DNA of 64,000 nucleotides, taken from JAUILH01 sp964230215. Lineage in GTDB: Bacteria > Bacteroidota > Bacteroidia > Flavobacteriales_D > JAUILH01. The position numbers and the translations under genes were made by a program. Each line of letters opens with the position of its first letter. Position 1 is the stretch's first letter. Where the stretch lies: contig CAXRGQ010000016.1 in the NCBI GenBank assembly GCA_964230215.1, forward strand, positions 434,001 through 498,000, in the 5' to 3' direction. Of this stretch, positions 8,312-16,655 are shown piece after piece. The notes below the pieces were generated by a model. It was not told the origin of the DNA and searched no databases. It saw only the letters and a list, made by a program, of their open reading frames with translations.

Positions 8312-9988
8312 TTACATAGGAAGACCGCCCATCTGATCTCTCATTGAAAGTACCATATCCACAATATTTTTTAGTGCATTTGTACTTCCGTCAGTCATGG
8401 TTAATTTGAATTCCATTTCCTCCATGTTACCACCTATGATGATTTCATCGAATTTCTCAAGTAATTCCATACCTTCAAATCCTTCACCATCTGTTTTTTC
8501 CATGATAAGCTCTCTCATCACTTTAAAGGCAAAATAACCGTTGAAAGGGTTCGCCATTCTACTTCTGATACCTTCTACTTCTTTTAAGCTTCCAGTGCTC
8601 ACAAATTGATCAATAACAGGCTTTAATGGCGTCATCATTAATTTTCCACCTTTTATAGCGATATAAGCATTACCATCACCACCTTCATAAGTGTCACCAA
8701 CTTTCTTTAACTGCTTAACAGTATCCAAAATCGCGATAATCTTCTCTTCTTCTTTAAGACCAATAGTGATCACCATTTCTTTGAATTCTTCCTTCTCAGC
8801 ATCTTCATCATCCGATGAAGCATCATCACTAAGGCCATTAAGTTTGTCTAAACTAGATAAAGCATCAGCAGACGTATCATCACCATCATCTCCAGCAATG
8901 ATATCATCCAACCCCGGTACGCCAATAAATGAGATACTCATAGTACCATCAAAGTAGGCCATCATCTCACTCAATTCGATCCCGGTTTTGTCTTTAAACT
9001 CAGCCAATTGCTTAGCATCAACATTGTCTAACAATCCAATAACGTTCTCCATGTTTATAGACCCACCGATAAAACCAAACAATTTATCATTGCTAAGTAA
9101 TGATGCGTACTCATCAGGCATTGCGCTTCCATTAATCATCATATCTCCAGCGTTTGGATAGTGGTTTTTAACCGACATTCTAGCTTCTCCTGGCTCAAAG
9201 TTGAAGGACATCAAAGTAGCTCCACCCTTCATTTTCTCTTTACCTTCCATCATTTGATTAACATCAACATCTCCACCTGCTTTTTCCATCATTTCAGCTG
9301 GCACCATGTTTAATAAGTTCTCAGGAGCTATTAGCATAGCCATATCATTCGACTCATTCACAAAACTTTTGTAAATCTCAGGAGCATCAGTCATTTGGTT
9401 ACACATTGCAAAAATTGACTCCATTTTTTCAATAGACTCCTCTTTGTTAGCAAAGCCAGCCGAATAGTTTACTACGCAGTACGAATTGCTAATTCCCATT
9501 TTGATACGAACACCATCCTGAACTTTAACAGATGTCATCTTAAATCCTGCTGGTACTTCCTCCACTTTATCCATGTCTAAACCAGCTTGTTTAAGAAGAG
9601 ATATAAACTTATCACCATCCTTAATACTAATCAAAGCGATTACATCCATCTGTGACATATCTGCGCCTCCTGCTACTACTCTAACAGGCTCGTCCATGTC
9701 AATTACCGGGTTAAGCTGCATAAGTGCCGCTTCCAGAATTCCGCCCGCCTCAGGATTAGATCTCAATCCAGAGTCTTCAATAAAACTCATTAAATCCATG
9801 CTCATTGCTGCTGCAGGATTTTCAATATTTGCTAATAAGTTGGTAAATGCCTCAGCAGTGCTGCCAACTGCGCTTACGTCACTTTTTTTGTCAGTGTCGT
9901 CGTCTGAATCTTTTTTATCCTTATCGCCACAAGCCACCATGGTTAGGGCCATGCACGATACAATAAATGCTTTATAAAATCTTTTCAT
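8312..9988 (-). CDS. Large predicted lipoprotein, DUF4836-like
   Basis: The 558-residue protein starts with a lipoprotein signal peptide (lipobox MVAC at about residue 20) and then an Asp/Lys-rich linker. The rest is mixed alpha/beta with repeated short hydrophobic motifs such as ENLLNMVPAEMM and LFGFIGGSINMENVIGLL, and an acidic insert (about 365-395, DDGDDTSADAL). The general layout resembles DUF4836-type Bacteroidota lipoproteins, but this is a weak impression and no function can be given. It is probably anchored to the periplasmic face of a membrane or at the cell surface. A TAnnTTTG box lies upstream on the minus strand. Confidence 0.7.
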   Translation of the reverse strand: MKRFYKAFIVSCMALTMVACGDKDKKDSDDDTDKKSDVSAVGSTAEAFTNLLANIENPAAAMSMDLMSFIEDSGLRSNPEAGGILEAALMQLNPVIDMDEPVRVVAGGADMSQMDVIALISIKDGDKFISLLKQAGLDMDKVEEVPAGFKMTSVKVQDGVRIKMGISNSYCVVNYSAGFANKEESIEKMESIFAMCNQMTDAPEIYKSFVNESNDMAMLIAPENLLNMVPAEMMEKAGGDVDVNQMMEGKEKMKGGATLMSFNFEPGEARMSVKNHYPNAGDMMINGSAMPDEYASLLSNDKLFGFIGGSINMENVIGLLDNVDAKQLAEFKDKTGIELSEMMAYFDGTMSISFIGVPGLDDIIAGDDGDDTSADALSSLDKLNGLSDDASSDDEDAEKEEFKEMVITIGLKEEEKIIAILDTVKQLKKVGDTYEGGDGNAYIAIKGGKLMMTPLKPVIDQFVSTGSLKEVEGIRSRMANPFNGYFAFKVMRELIMEKTDGEGFEGMELLEKFDEIIIGGNMEEMEFKLTMTDGSTNALKNIVDMVLSMRDQMGGLPM

Positions 9989-10011
9989 TACTTGGTTTAA
10001 TTTAAGTCAGG

Positions 10012-10019
10012 CAAATTTA
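10012..10019 (-). promoter_or_regulatory. -7 box for the 8312-9988 lipoprotein
   Basis: The minus strand reads TAAATTTG, with 23 bases between the box and the ATG. Confidence 0.45.
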
Positions 10020-10074
10020 ACTCATTAAACCTGTTTTTACTAGTTTTTATTGCCCATTTTTAGCAGTTTGTCTA

Positions 10075-10082
10075 TAATTTTG
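10075..10082 (+). promoter_or_regulatory. -7 box abutting the 10087 start
   Basis: TAATTTTG ends 5 bases before the ATG at 10087, so the transcript is predicted to be leaderless or nearly so unless translation starts at the second ATG (10093). Confidence 0.4.
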
Positions 10083-10086
10083 CAGT

Positions 10087-10659
10087 ATGCATATGATCGA
10101 ACCCTATTATTCATGGCGTAACTTGTATATAGCAAGTGACGATGAACTGTCTCCGTTCTATGGTACAGAGTATAGCGAGTTTGAGTTTACTAATCAGATT
10201 TATGATCATTTAATTCACCCGCAATGGGATGATTTTGGGTCGAACACACTCTTTATAAAAGTGCTTTTTTGTGATTATGAAATGGGCTTTGCTATCATAG
10301 AAATGATTGGTGAGTGGAACGATTGTTTGTACAATGACGTGATGCATCTCAAAAGAAACATCATTGAGTCTTTATCTGAAAATGGGGTAGAAAAATTTCT
10401 TTTGATTGGGGAAAACGTTCTCAACTTCCACGGATCAGATGACTGCTATTATGAAGAATGGTTTGATGAAGTTGGTGAAGAAGGATGGATAGTTGCCATG
10501 AATTTTAGAGAGCATGTAATTGACGAATTCAAGAGTATAGGTTTGGATAACTACATCCTTTGGGGCGAAAGTTATGACGCTATAAATTGGCGCACATTTA
10601 CACCAGAGAATATTCACAAAAAACTTGAATCAGACATCACCAAAAGACTGGGAATGTGA
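10087..10659 (+). CDS. Conserved-looking hypothetical protein, acidic, cytoplasmic
   Basis: I do not recognise this 190-residue protein. It is acidic and rich in aromatic residues (YYSWRNLYIASDDE, HPQWDDFGSN, ILWGESYDAINWRTFTP), with no signal peptide or membrane segment. The composition suggests a compact alpha/beta protein. It stands alone, convergent with the Nudix gene and divergent from the 8312-9988 lipoprotein. A second in-frame Met lies two codons in, so the start could be 10087 or 10093. Confidence 0.75.
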   Translation: MHMIEPYYSWRNLYIASDDELSPFYGTEYSEFEFTNQIYDHLIHPQWDDFGSNTLFIKVLFCDYEMGFAIIEMIGEWNDCLYNDVMHLKRNIIESLSENGVEKFLLIGENVLNFHGSDDCYYEEWFDEVGEEGWIVAMNFREHVIDEFKSIGLDNYILWGESYDAINWRTFTPENIHKKLESDITKRLGM

Positions 10660-10672
10660 TTTTTATACTTCC

Positions 10673-10693
10673 ACTTAAACTTACTCTTTAAGT
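10673..10693. terminator. Weak AT-rich hairpin between convergent genes
   Basis: ACTTAAA (10673-10679) and TTTAAGT (10687-10693) can pair around a 7-base loop. The stem is AT-only at its core and lacks a long T run, so the terminator role is tentative. Confidence 0.3.
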
Positions 10694-11134
10694 CTACAAA
10701 TGTCTGATTTCTGCTAGCACATGTTTGTCGATTGGGAAGCTTAAATCTTGCTCTGTTAGTGTGCTTATCGAATGCCAGATTACACTCTCCGTTGCATTGT
10801 TACTATGCGAAATAATACTATTAATTACCTCAACTTGAGGTTTAGATAATCTACAATAATAGTAGACACTTATGATTTGATCACTGGGATTGAAAGCACT
10901 CTCTTGAAAAAAGTCGGTTGTATATAAATGGGTAAATTTATAATCTGATGCATCTATTTCCAGCTCCTCATTCAATTCCCTTTTAAGACAATCTAGCATA
11001 CCCTCTCCTAACTCTAATCCTCCGCCCGGGAATTTGGTAAACGAACGTTCAAATCGATTCTCGTGACTTAGTAAGACCTTGTCGTCATCAATCAATACGC
11101 CGTATACTCGTATGTTAAATCGTCTACATGTCAT
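10694..11134 (-). CDS. Nudix hydrolase
   Basis: The 146-residue protein has a Nudix box: GGLELGE, seven residues, then RELNEELEI. The catalytic Arg and Glu residues are present, but the Gly usually found in the EExG part is Glu here. Nudix enzymes cleave nucleoside diphosphate derivatives; the substrate is unknown. The second residue block, IRVYGVLIDDDKVLLSHENR, is the typical first strand pair. The start overlaps the mnmD stop by 4 bases, so both are translated from one mRNA. Confidence 0.88.
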   Translation of the reverse strand: MTCRRFNIRVYGVLIDDDKVLLSHENRFERSFTKFPGGGLELGEGMLDCLKRELNEELEIDASDYKFTHLYTTDFFQESAFNPSDQIISVYYYCRLSKPQVEVINSIISHSNNATESVIWHSISTLTEQDLSFPIDKHVLAEIRHL

Positions 11135-11805
11135 AGTTTACTCGCCCTCAACATTTCTCGCTTACCTGGAGGCCCGGGAAGTCTTTCAACTGTATACCCA
11201 GCTGTTTGCATATCTCTCCTAACCTGCCCTTTTGCACAATATGTTACCAATACCCCATCTTTCATTGTTGCACGATACATGCGCTCAAACATATCTAAGC
11301 TCCATAAATCTGCCTGAACTCTGGGCCCAAATGCATCATAAAATATCAGATCAAATGCGTTTTCATCTTCAAGCTCCCTAAAATCGGATTGTATTTTGTG
11401 TATACTAAACATATTTGAGAGGTCAAGCGACTCGCCTATCTTGCCATTGTGAAGTTTTTCAAAGTGACCTGAAAATTCACCAAGATCCTCTATGGACAAG
11501 TAATCCATTTCAAGTGCTTGATCATAAGCAACAGGGTATTTTTCAATCCCAGTATAATCAATCTTAATACTATTCTGATGCGCCCATCGTAGACTCAACA
11601 GTGCGTTTAAACCAGTGCCTAGACCGATTTCAAGCACTTTTATTGGAGCTCCATGAGATTTGGCAATATGATTCAGGCCCATGTCAATAAAAACATGCAT
11701 AGCTTCATTGTATGCACCATGTGTTGAGTGATAATGTTCATCCAAGTCAGGCACGTATAATGTCTTGCTCCCATCGCTGGTTTGCTTTATGACATTTTTC
11801 TCCAT
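11131..11805 (-). CDS. mnmD: tRNA (mnm5s2U34) methyltransferase, stand-alone MnmD
   Basis: MnmD adds the last methyl group in 5-methylaminomethyl-2-thiouridine at the tRNA wobble base. In many Proteobacteria it is fused to an FAD domain (MnmC); this 224-residue form has only the methyltransferase domain. Motifs seen are DEHYHSTHGAYNEAMHVF, the SAM site VLEIGLGTGLNALL, IFYDAFGPRVQADLWS and VTYCAKGQVRRDM. It lies 15 bases downstream of the SDR gene at 11821-12816 on the minus strand, so it may be at the end of that cluster, and it overlaps the Nudix gene by 4 bases. Confidence 0.92.
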   Translation of the reverse strand: MEKNVIKQTSDGSKTLYVPDLDEHYHSTHGAYNEAMHVFIDMGLNHIAKSHGAPIKVLEIGLGTGLNALLSLRWAHQNSIKIDYTGIEKYPVAYDQALEMDYLSIEDLGEFSGHFEKLHNGKIGESLDLSNMFSIHKIQSDFRELEDENAFDLIFYDAFGPRVQADLWSLDMFERMYRATMKDGVLVTYCAKGQVRRDMQTAGYTVERLPGPPGKREMLRASKL

Positions 11806-11820
11806 GACTATAAATATCGC

Positions 11821-12816
11821 TTATTTTTTACCGTCTCGCGCCCGAATGGCGTCAATAGTGTTCTGAATGCCTGTTTTAACATCCGTTATCGGCAATCCAA
11901 GTTCATTCTTAGCTTTTGAAACATCCACTACCCAGTTGTACTTACCTTTCGCTAACCATTTAGGGGTAATCAAGGGTTCGCCTCCAAGATACTTGCCTTT
12001 GAAAACCTGAATTTTCCCAAATAAAACCTGCGCCCAGTGAGGGATTACCCAAAGCTTCACATTTACACCTGACAATTCTCTAATCATCCCAAAAAATTCA
12101 ACAAAACTATAGTTATTGCCACCAAGAATGTAGGTATGTCCTTTCTTTCCTTTTTCCATGGCCAGAATATGTCCTAGGGCCACGTCCTCGATATAGACAT
12201 AGTTCCCTACTTCCCTTCCAGTGCCCGGATATAAACGCCAAGATTTATTGATATACTTATCTATCATAAGGGTAATAGACGACGACTCACCGAATAAGAA
12301 TGGTCCGTATACACGCGTTGGAGAAACAATTACAACGTCCAGTCCATGCTGAATAACGTAATCTTTTATTTTTGATTCAGCTGCCGCCTTAGAACCTTCA
12401 TATTCGTTAAAAAAGTCCTTGTTCCGCACCTTGTCTTCAGTCACCTCTCCACTAATTGATGGACCCAAGACACCCGCAGTGCTAGTACACACGATACGTT
12501 TAACGCCATGCTTCATAGCGGCATCCAATACGTTTTTGGTGCCTTGGACATTCATGTCGTAGAAATCACCTGTATTTCTAGCCCATACTTTAGCCATTGC
12601 TGCCAAATGATACGCTTGATCACATCCTTCCATTGCTTTGTCCACCGACTCAGCATCCAAAATATCGCCTTTAAAACCAACTACACCGGGAAAGTCAAGC
12701 AATTTAACTTTATCCATATTGCGGGCTAACACGTGAATCGTATAACCCTTTTCGGACAACATTTTTACTAAATGAGCACCAATACTTCCAGTACCCCCTG
12801 AAATAAACACCTTCAT
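11821..12816 (-). CDS. NAD(P)-dependent epimerase/dehydratase (extended SDR)
   Basis: The 331-residue protein starts with a Rossmann nucleotide-binding motif (VFISGGTGSIGAHL) and has the SDR segments STAGVLGPS and YEGSKAAAE (Tyr and Lys of the YxxxK catalytic pair). It resembles dihydroflavonol-4-reductase or 3-beta-hydroxysteroid dehydrogenase-like members, but the substrate is unknown. It is the fourth gene of a tight minus-strand run and overlaps the CPBP-like gene by one base. The paralogue at 13551-14537 has the same architecture, which suggests successive steps or two subunits of one pathway. Confidence 0.87.
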   Translation of the reverse strand: MKVFISGGTGSIGAHLVKMLSEKGYTIHVLARNMDKVKLLDFPGVVGFKGDILDAESVDKAMEGCDQAYHLAAMAKVWARNTGDFYDMNVQGTKNVLDAAMKHGVKRIVCTSTAGVLGPSISGEVTEDKVRNKDFFNEYEGSKAAAESKIKDYVIQHGLDVVIVSPTRVYGPFLFGESSSITLMIDKYINKSWRLYPGTGREVGNYVYIEDVALGHILAMEKGKKGHTYILGGNNYSFVEFFGMIRELSGVNVKLWVIPHWAQVLFGKIQVFKGKYLGGEPLITPKWLAKGKYNWVVDVSKAKNELGLPITDVKTGIQNTIDAIRARDGKK

Positions 12817-13550
12817 TATTCGCTCTTCATTTCAGGGTTGTACTTAAGAGAGGTAAAGCTATTGGACCACGCCATTGCGACATGCGCTATAAATGCCGTC
12901 CAAAAGTTACCCGTTGCCGCAGTGATTATACAAAGCACAACTGACAAGGGAAAAGTACCCACTGTCTCATCAAGACCCTTTGGGATATGCGTAGCTGCGT
13001 ACAAAGCAACATTCACGGCAATTGCAGGCCATAATCCAATCGTTTCGTACAACGGAAAAAACATTACGCCTCTAAACAAAGCCTCATATCCAAACAGATA
13101 AACAGTCCATCCCCAAGCATTTGTTAACCTAAGGCGTCTGTCCCACACTTTGCTTCTTATTTGAGGGTAATTAGGCCAGTTTTTAGGCTTCTTTGCGCTC
13201 ATCATAGCTATTGGAGCCATAAGGACGATAAGAATCACAGAGAACACAAGCGTTGGCAATACTTTATCGGCTTCTAAGCCAAAACCATAGTCTACCAGAT
13301 TAGTCTCAGGAAATGCGATTAAACAAGCTATTAATGGCAAAAAACCCATTGAAATGCCCCCCAAGTACTTACTCATCATCACGAATTTCTCCGAGCCTCT
13401 TTCGCCATATTTGTCCATATAGCGTTGCTTAAGTTTCTCTGATTTCCAAGGAAACCAGAAAATCATGAATGAAATGATTCCAACTACAACCGGTATAAAT
13501 ACCTTCAAATCTGTATCACTCCATGAAAAATCTATGTCGTATAACTCCAT
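12816..13550 (-). CDS. CPBP-like integral membrane protein with degenerate first motif
   Basis: The 244-residue protein has about seven hydrophobic segments. The second half matches the CPBP (Abi) intramembrane protease layout: GYEALFRG in place of EExxFRG, then ALYAATHIPKG, then FIAHVAMAW. The first Glu of motif 1 is Tyr here, while the Arg, both His positions and the second Glu remain. Activity as a protease is therefore uncertain. The N-terminal 80 residues contain a helix pair and a basic loop. It sits between two SDR genes with no space before and a 1-base overlap after, so its job is probably tied to their pathway. Confidence 0.75.
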   Translation of the reverse strand: MELYDIDFSWSDTDLKVFIPVVVGIISFMIFWFPWKSEKLKQRYMDKYGERGSEKFVMMSKYLGGISMGFLPLIACLIAFPETNLVDYGFGLEADKVLPTLVFSVILIVLMAPIAMMSAKKPKNWPNYPQIRSKVWDRRLRLTNAWGWTVYLFGYEALFRGVMFFPLYETIGLWPAIAVNVALYAATHIPKGLDETVGTFPLSVVLCIITAATGNFWTAFIAHVAMAWSNSFTSLKYNPEMKSE

Positions 13551-14537
13551 TTATGCTTTAATATAATTATGTTCTTTCAACCACTCGAAACATTCCGTCA
13601 TCCCCTCCTCTATTGGAGTTTGAGGAAGTTTTAATTCGTCTATTGCTTTTTGCGCTGTAAAATAGTGTTCATCACATGAAATCTGTGCCATTGGATAGCT
13701 AACAGTTGGTGCTTTTCCAGTAATTCTTGCACCAAAACTTCCTAATCTTCCGTACAACAAAATCATCCATTTAGGCAAAACTTTACTAGGCGCTTTTTTT
13801 CCAGTAACCTTACCCATTTTACCGAAAGCTTCTTTATACGATAGGTTTTCGTTTCCTAGCACATAACTCTCGCCTTTTCTGCCCATAGTGATCGCATTTG
13901 CAATGGCCACAGCAACATCTTTAACACAGATGTAATTGCGACCGCCAGGCGAGCATACGGGTACTTTTCCGTCATGAATTGCCACAATCATTGCCCCCGA
14001 ACTTGGTGCCGAATCGTATGCTCCCATCATAAAGGTAGGGTTGACGATTGTTGCGTCTATTTTATCGCAGTAAGATAAAACCAACTGATGAGCCTTATAT
14101 TTACTATCCATATAGTCCATGCCATACTTATCGGCTTTATATGGATTACCCTCTCTACCAGGATTTTCTTTAGTACCAAAACCAAAAGTGTTGGCGGTTC
14201 CTACATGAATAAACTTCTTTACTCCATTCTGAACAGCCGCATCAAGTAAATACTTAGTTCCATCAATATTCACCTTAGTGACAATCTCATTTCTTAATGG
14301 CCAAATACTTGTGCTTGCGGCTACATGTATTACTGTATCATGATTCTTCGTGATATCTGCTAAACTCTCTGGGTTTAACAAATCTCCATCTACCTTAGAA
14401 ATATTTAATCCATCCAAAGTACCTGTTTCCCTCCCAGGTTGAGTCATTACAGTTACTTTATAATCTCTGCTTAAAAGCTCTCTTACTAGATTACTTCCGA
14501 GCATCCCATCACCACCAGTTACAAATACTTTCATCAC
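13551..14537 (-). CDS. NAD(P)-dependent epimerase/dehydratase (extended SDR)
   Basis: The 328-residue protein begins with VFVTGGDGMLGSNLVRELL (nucleotide-binding loop), carries GTANTFGFGT and YMDSKYKAH (YxxxK), and has NPTFMMGAYDSAPSSG in the substrate region. It is an extended SDR similar to the one at 11821-12816, but diverged. Its start overlaps the VOC gene stop by 4 bases, and its stop touches the CPBP-like start. The specific reaction is unknown; candidates are reduction or oxidation of a hydrophobic ketone or alcohol, because DFR/HSD-like members often act on such molecules (inference). Confidence 0.87.
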   Translation of the reverse strand: MMKVFVTGGDGMLGSNLVRELLSRDYKVTVMTQPGRETGTLDGLNISKVDGDLLNPESLADITKNHDTVIHVAASTSIWPLRNEIVTKVNIDGTKYLLDAAVQNGVKKFIHVGTANTFGFGTKENPGREGNPYKADKYGMDYMDSKYKAHQLVLSYCDKIDATIVNPTFMMGAYDSAPSSGAMIVAIHDGKVPVCSPGGRNYICVKDVAVAIANAITMGRKGESYVLGNENLSYKEAFGKMGKVTGKKAPSKVLPKWMILLYGRLGSFGARITGKAPTVSYPMAQISCDEHYFTAQKAIDELKLPQTPIEEGMTECFEWLKEHNYIKA

Positions 14538-15589
14538 TTTACTTTACTAAATCTTAGCGCATTTACTATCCAATTTGGAAGTGGTTTTTCTCGGTCGCGC
14601 TTCTGAAGATTGTAAAACCATCCCCATTTCTTCATAATAGGCATTTTGTGCGCCTCAACAAATTCTATCAATGTACCGTCAGGGTCTTCAACATACGAGA
14701 ATCTGCCAGCGGCATCTCCCATATCAAATGTCGTTCCGCTATCGACAGTAAACTCAAAACCATTCTCCTTACACAATGTTTCTATGTTGTTCATTTCTGA
14801 GACATCATAACACAAGTGAATAAAGCCCCAATCTCCCCACATTCTGTCTTCAAAAATCTTATTTGGTTTGTCTTCCACTAACTGAATCAACTCTACTTTT
14901 GTTGGGCCAAACAATTTTGAAAATGGTCCCTTTGTATCAAAAGTGTGCGATAACAGTACTCGTCTAATTTTTCTATTACCTCCAGCGATGGACCTAAAAT
15001 CATCAAATACGTCTACCACATCATACTCCACTTTATCATAACCTAAAACATTGGTATAGAAAGTGCGTGCTTTATCGATATCACTAACACCTATCATAGC
15101 TCCCGCGACACCGCCGTCTGGTGTACCTTGATCTTTAAACCACTGATTTCCCTGAACTATATTGAATAAATTCCCATTTGGATCCGTTACAAAAAAGTGC
15201 GGCTTGCCGTCAGGCGTTCTCTGTAATTCACTGGTTGAGTTTGGAGATAATGTCCTTATTCTATCATACAAGGCAGGTACATCTTTTGATTTTATGCGTG
15301 CTGCAAAAATTCCTAAATCACCAATTGTAATATCGAATGAGGCTTTTTCAGTTGGTCTACTGGTAAACTGCCAAATTTCTAGACCACCTCCCCCTTGTAA
15401 ATTAAGCGCCATAATGGCTGAACGGGAATGGACTTGTCCACCTGTATAATCAATCATTAATGGAGCTTCAGCTGCTTCATCAAAGACTTTAACGTCCGTT
15501 CCGAAATGCATTCGGTACCAATCGAACATTTCTCGATTATTAGGAACGCCCACTCCAATCTGTTGTATTCCGCCAATAATTCTATTCAT
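14534..15589 (-). CDS. Two-domain VOC (glyoxalase/dioxygenase superfamily) protein
   Basis: The 351-residue protein has two VOC halves: the first about residues 5-135 (IQQIGVGVPN to FFVTDPNGNLFNIV), the second about 145-310 (GAMIGVSDIDKARTFYTNVLG to YVEDPDGTLIEFVEAH). A C-terminal extension follows. The pattern of His, Glu and DPDG motifs fits metal-dependent lyases, dioxygenases or isomerases of this superfamily, but the substrate is open. The upstream frame continues to 15628; the Met at 15589 is preferred because the first residues of that extension overlap a -7 promoter box. It leads the minus-strand cluster. Confidence 0.85.
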   Translation of the reverse strand: MNRIIGGIQQIGVGVPNNREMFDWYRMHFGTDVKVFDEAAEAPLMIDYTGGQVHSRSAIMALNLQGGGGLEIWQFTSRPTEKASFDITIGDLGIFAARIKSKDVPALYDRIRTLSPNSTSELQRTPDGKPHFFVTDPNGNLFNIVQGNQWFKDQGTPDGGVAGAMIGVSDIDKARTFYTNVLGYDKVEYDVVDVFDDFRSIAGGNRKIRRVLLSHTFDTKGPFSKLFGPTKVELIQLVEDKPNKIFEDRMWGDWGFIHLCYDVSEMNNIETLCKENGFEFTVDSGTTFDMGDAAGRFSYVEDPDGTLIEFVEAHKMPIMKKWGWFYNLQKRDREKPLPNWIVNALRFSKVK

Positions 15590-15606
15590 GCTAAAAATAA
15601 GTGGCG

Positions 15607-15614
15607 CAAAGATA
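15607..15614 (-). promoter_or_regulatory. -7 box for the VOC-SDR-CPBP-SDR cluster
   Basis: The minus strand reads TATCTTTG, ending 17 bases before the VOC start at 15589. It lies in the divergent gap shared with the HTH gene, so the HTH protein could act here. Confidence 0.5.
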
Positions 15615-15674
15615 CAAGTATTATCCATATATGATATCTAGTTTTAGACGAGCATATTATACTTATATTGCATC

Positions 15675-16655
15675 ATGCAAATTCAGGAATCGTTTTTTGA
15701 AACAATTAGAAACAAAGGGTTTACGGGTAAAGATCTTACCGAATTGCTTTGCAATAAACTTCATATTAGTGCGGATAGTGCGTACAGAAGATTAAGAGGT
15801 GAAACATCATTATCCTTCGATGAAATTCGAGTTCTAGCGAATCATCTTAACATTAGTATTGATGCATTATTCAACAGTGATACGAAACATGTCCCTTTCA
15901 CCTATCGATGGATTGAACCTGATAAATTCAACTACACAGATTATTTAAGATCTATTAAAAATGATATTGAACAACTTGCCGCATTTGAGGATAATTTAAT
16001 TCTGTTTGTAGCCAAGGACCTTCCTTTCTTTAGCAACTTTATTCTGCCAGAAATTGCGGAATTTAAAGGTTTCTTTTGGCAAAAAGTTGTGTTAAAGTCT
16101 TCGCTATATGAGGACACCGTATTCGACATGGACAATCTTAACTCGCAGAATCTGCAGCTTGGCTATGAGATTCACAAAGCATACAATATCATTCCATCTG
16201 AGGAACTCTGGAATCGCGAGATTATTTCCAGCTTATTAAATCAAATAATATACTGCTACGACTCTGGTTATCTATCATCTAGGGACACGGCATTATCATT
16301 AATAGACAAAGTTGCAATGGTTATAGACCATTATGACCTTCAAGCCAAAAAAGGACGCAAATTCTTACATGGAAAGGAATCTAGTGGTCAATCTAACTTT
16401 AAATTGTACTACAATGATGTAATCATTGGCGACAATACAACCTGTCTTAAAACCCAACATGGTTTATCGGTGTATTTCACGCATAATGTGATTAATAACA
16501 TTGAAACGCGAGACCAAAAGTTCTGCCAACAAACCTGGGATATTCAGCATGGCATGATTCAGAGTTCACTTGATTTAGGGATAGACCGTGAGCGCAATAT
16601 CGTGTTTAGGCAACTACGCAGAAAAATTGAAAAAGCTAAGGAAGCAGTGGCTTAA
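15675..16655 (+). CDS. HTH (XRE-like) regulator with unknown C-terminal domain
   Basis: The 326-residue protein has an N-terminal helix-turn-helix at about residues 14-60: KDLTELLCNKLHISADSAYRRLRGETSLSFDEIRVLANHLNIS spans it in the sequence (SADSAYRRLRG is the recognition helix region). About 260 residues follow that match no domain I can name; they are mostly helical and contain Phe/Tyr-rich patches. This layout, a short HTH plus a long helical domain, is common in Bacteroidota regulators. It is divergent from the VOC-SDR cluster across 85 bases, which makes it the first candidate for control of that cluster. Its 3' end overlaps the transporter gene by 4 bases. Confidence 0.75.
   Translation: MQIQESFFETIRNKGFTGKDLTELLCNKLHISADSAYRRLRGETSLSFDEIRVLANHLNISIDALFNSDTKHVPFTYRWIEPDKFNYTDYLRSIKNDIEQLAAFEDNLILFVAKDLPFFSNFILPEIAEFKGFFWQKVVLKSSLYEDTVFDMDNLNSQNLQLGYEIHKAYNIIPSEELWNREIISSLLNQIIYCYDSGYLSSRDTALSLIDKVAMVIDHYDLQAKKGRKFLHGKESSGQSNFKLYYNDVIIGDNTTCLKTQHGLSVYFTHNVINNIETRDQKFCQQTWDIQHGMIQSSLDLGIDRERNIVFRQLRRKIEKAKEAVA

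Noticed and set aside
9573..9977. 134-codon plus-strand frame opposite the lipoprotein gene
   Set aside because: It lies inside a clear minus-strand lipoprotein gene, has no start signal and is Ser/Leu-biased like an antisense shadow.
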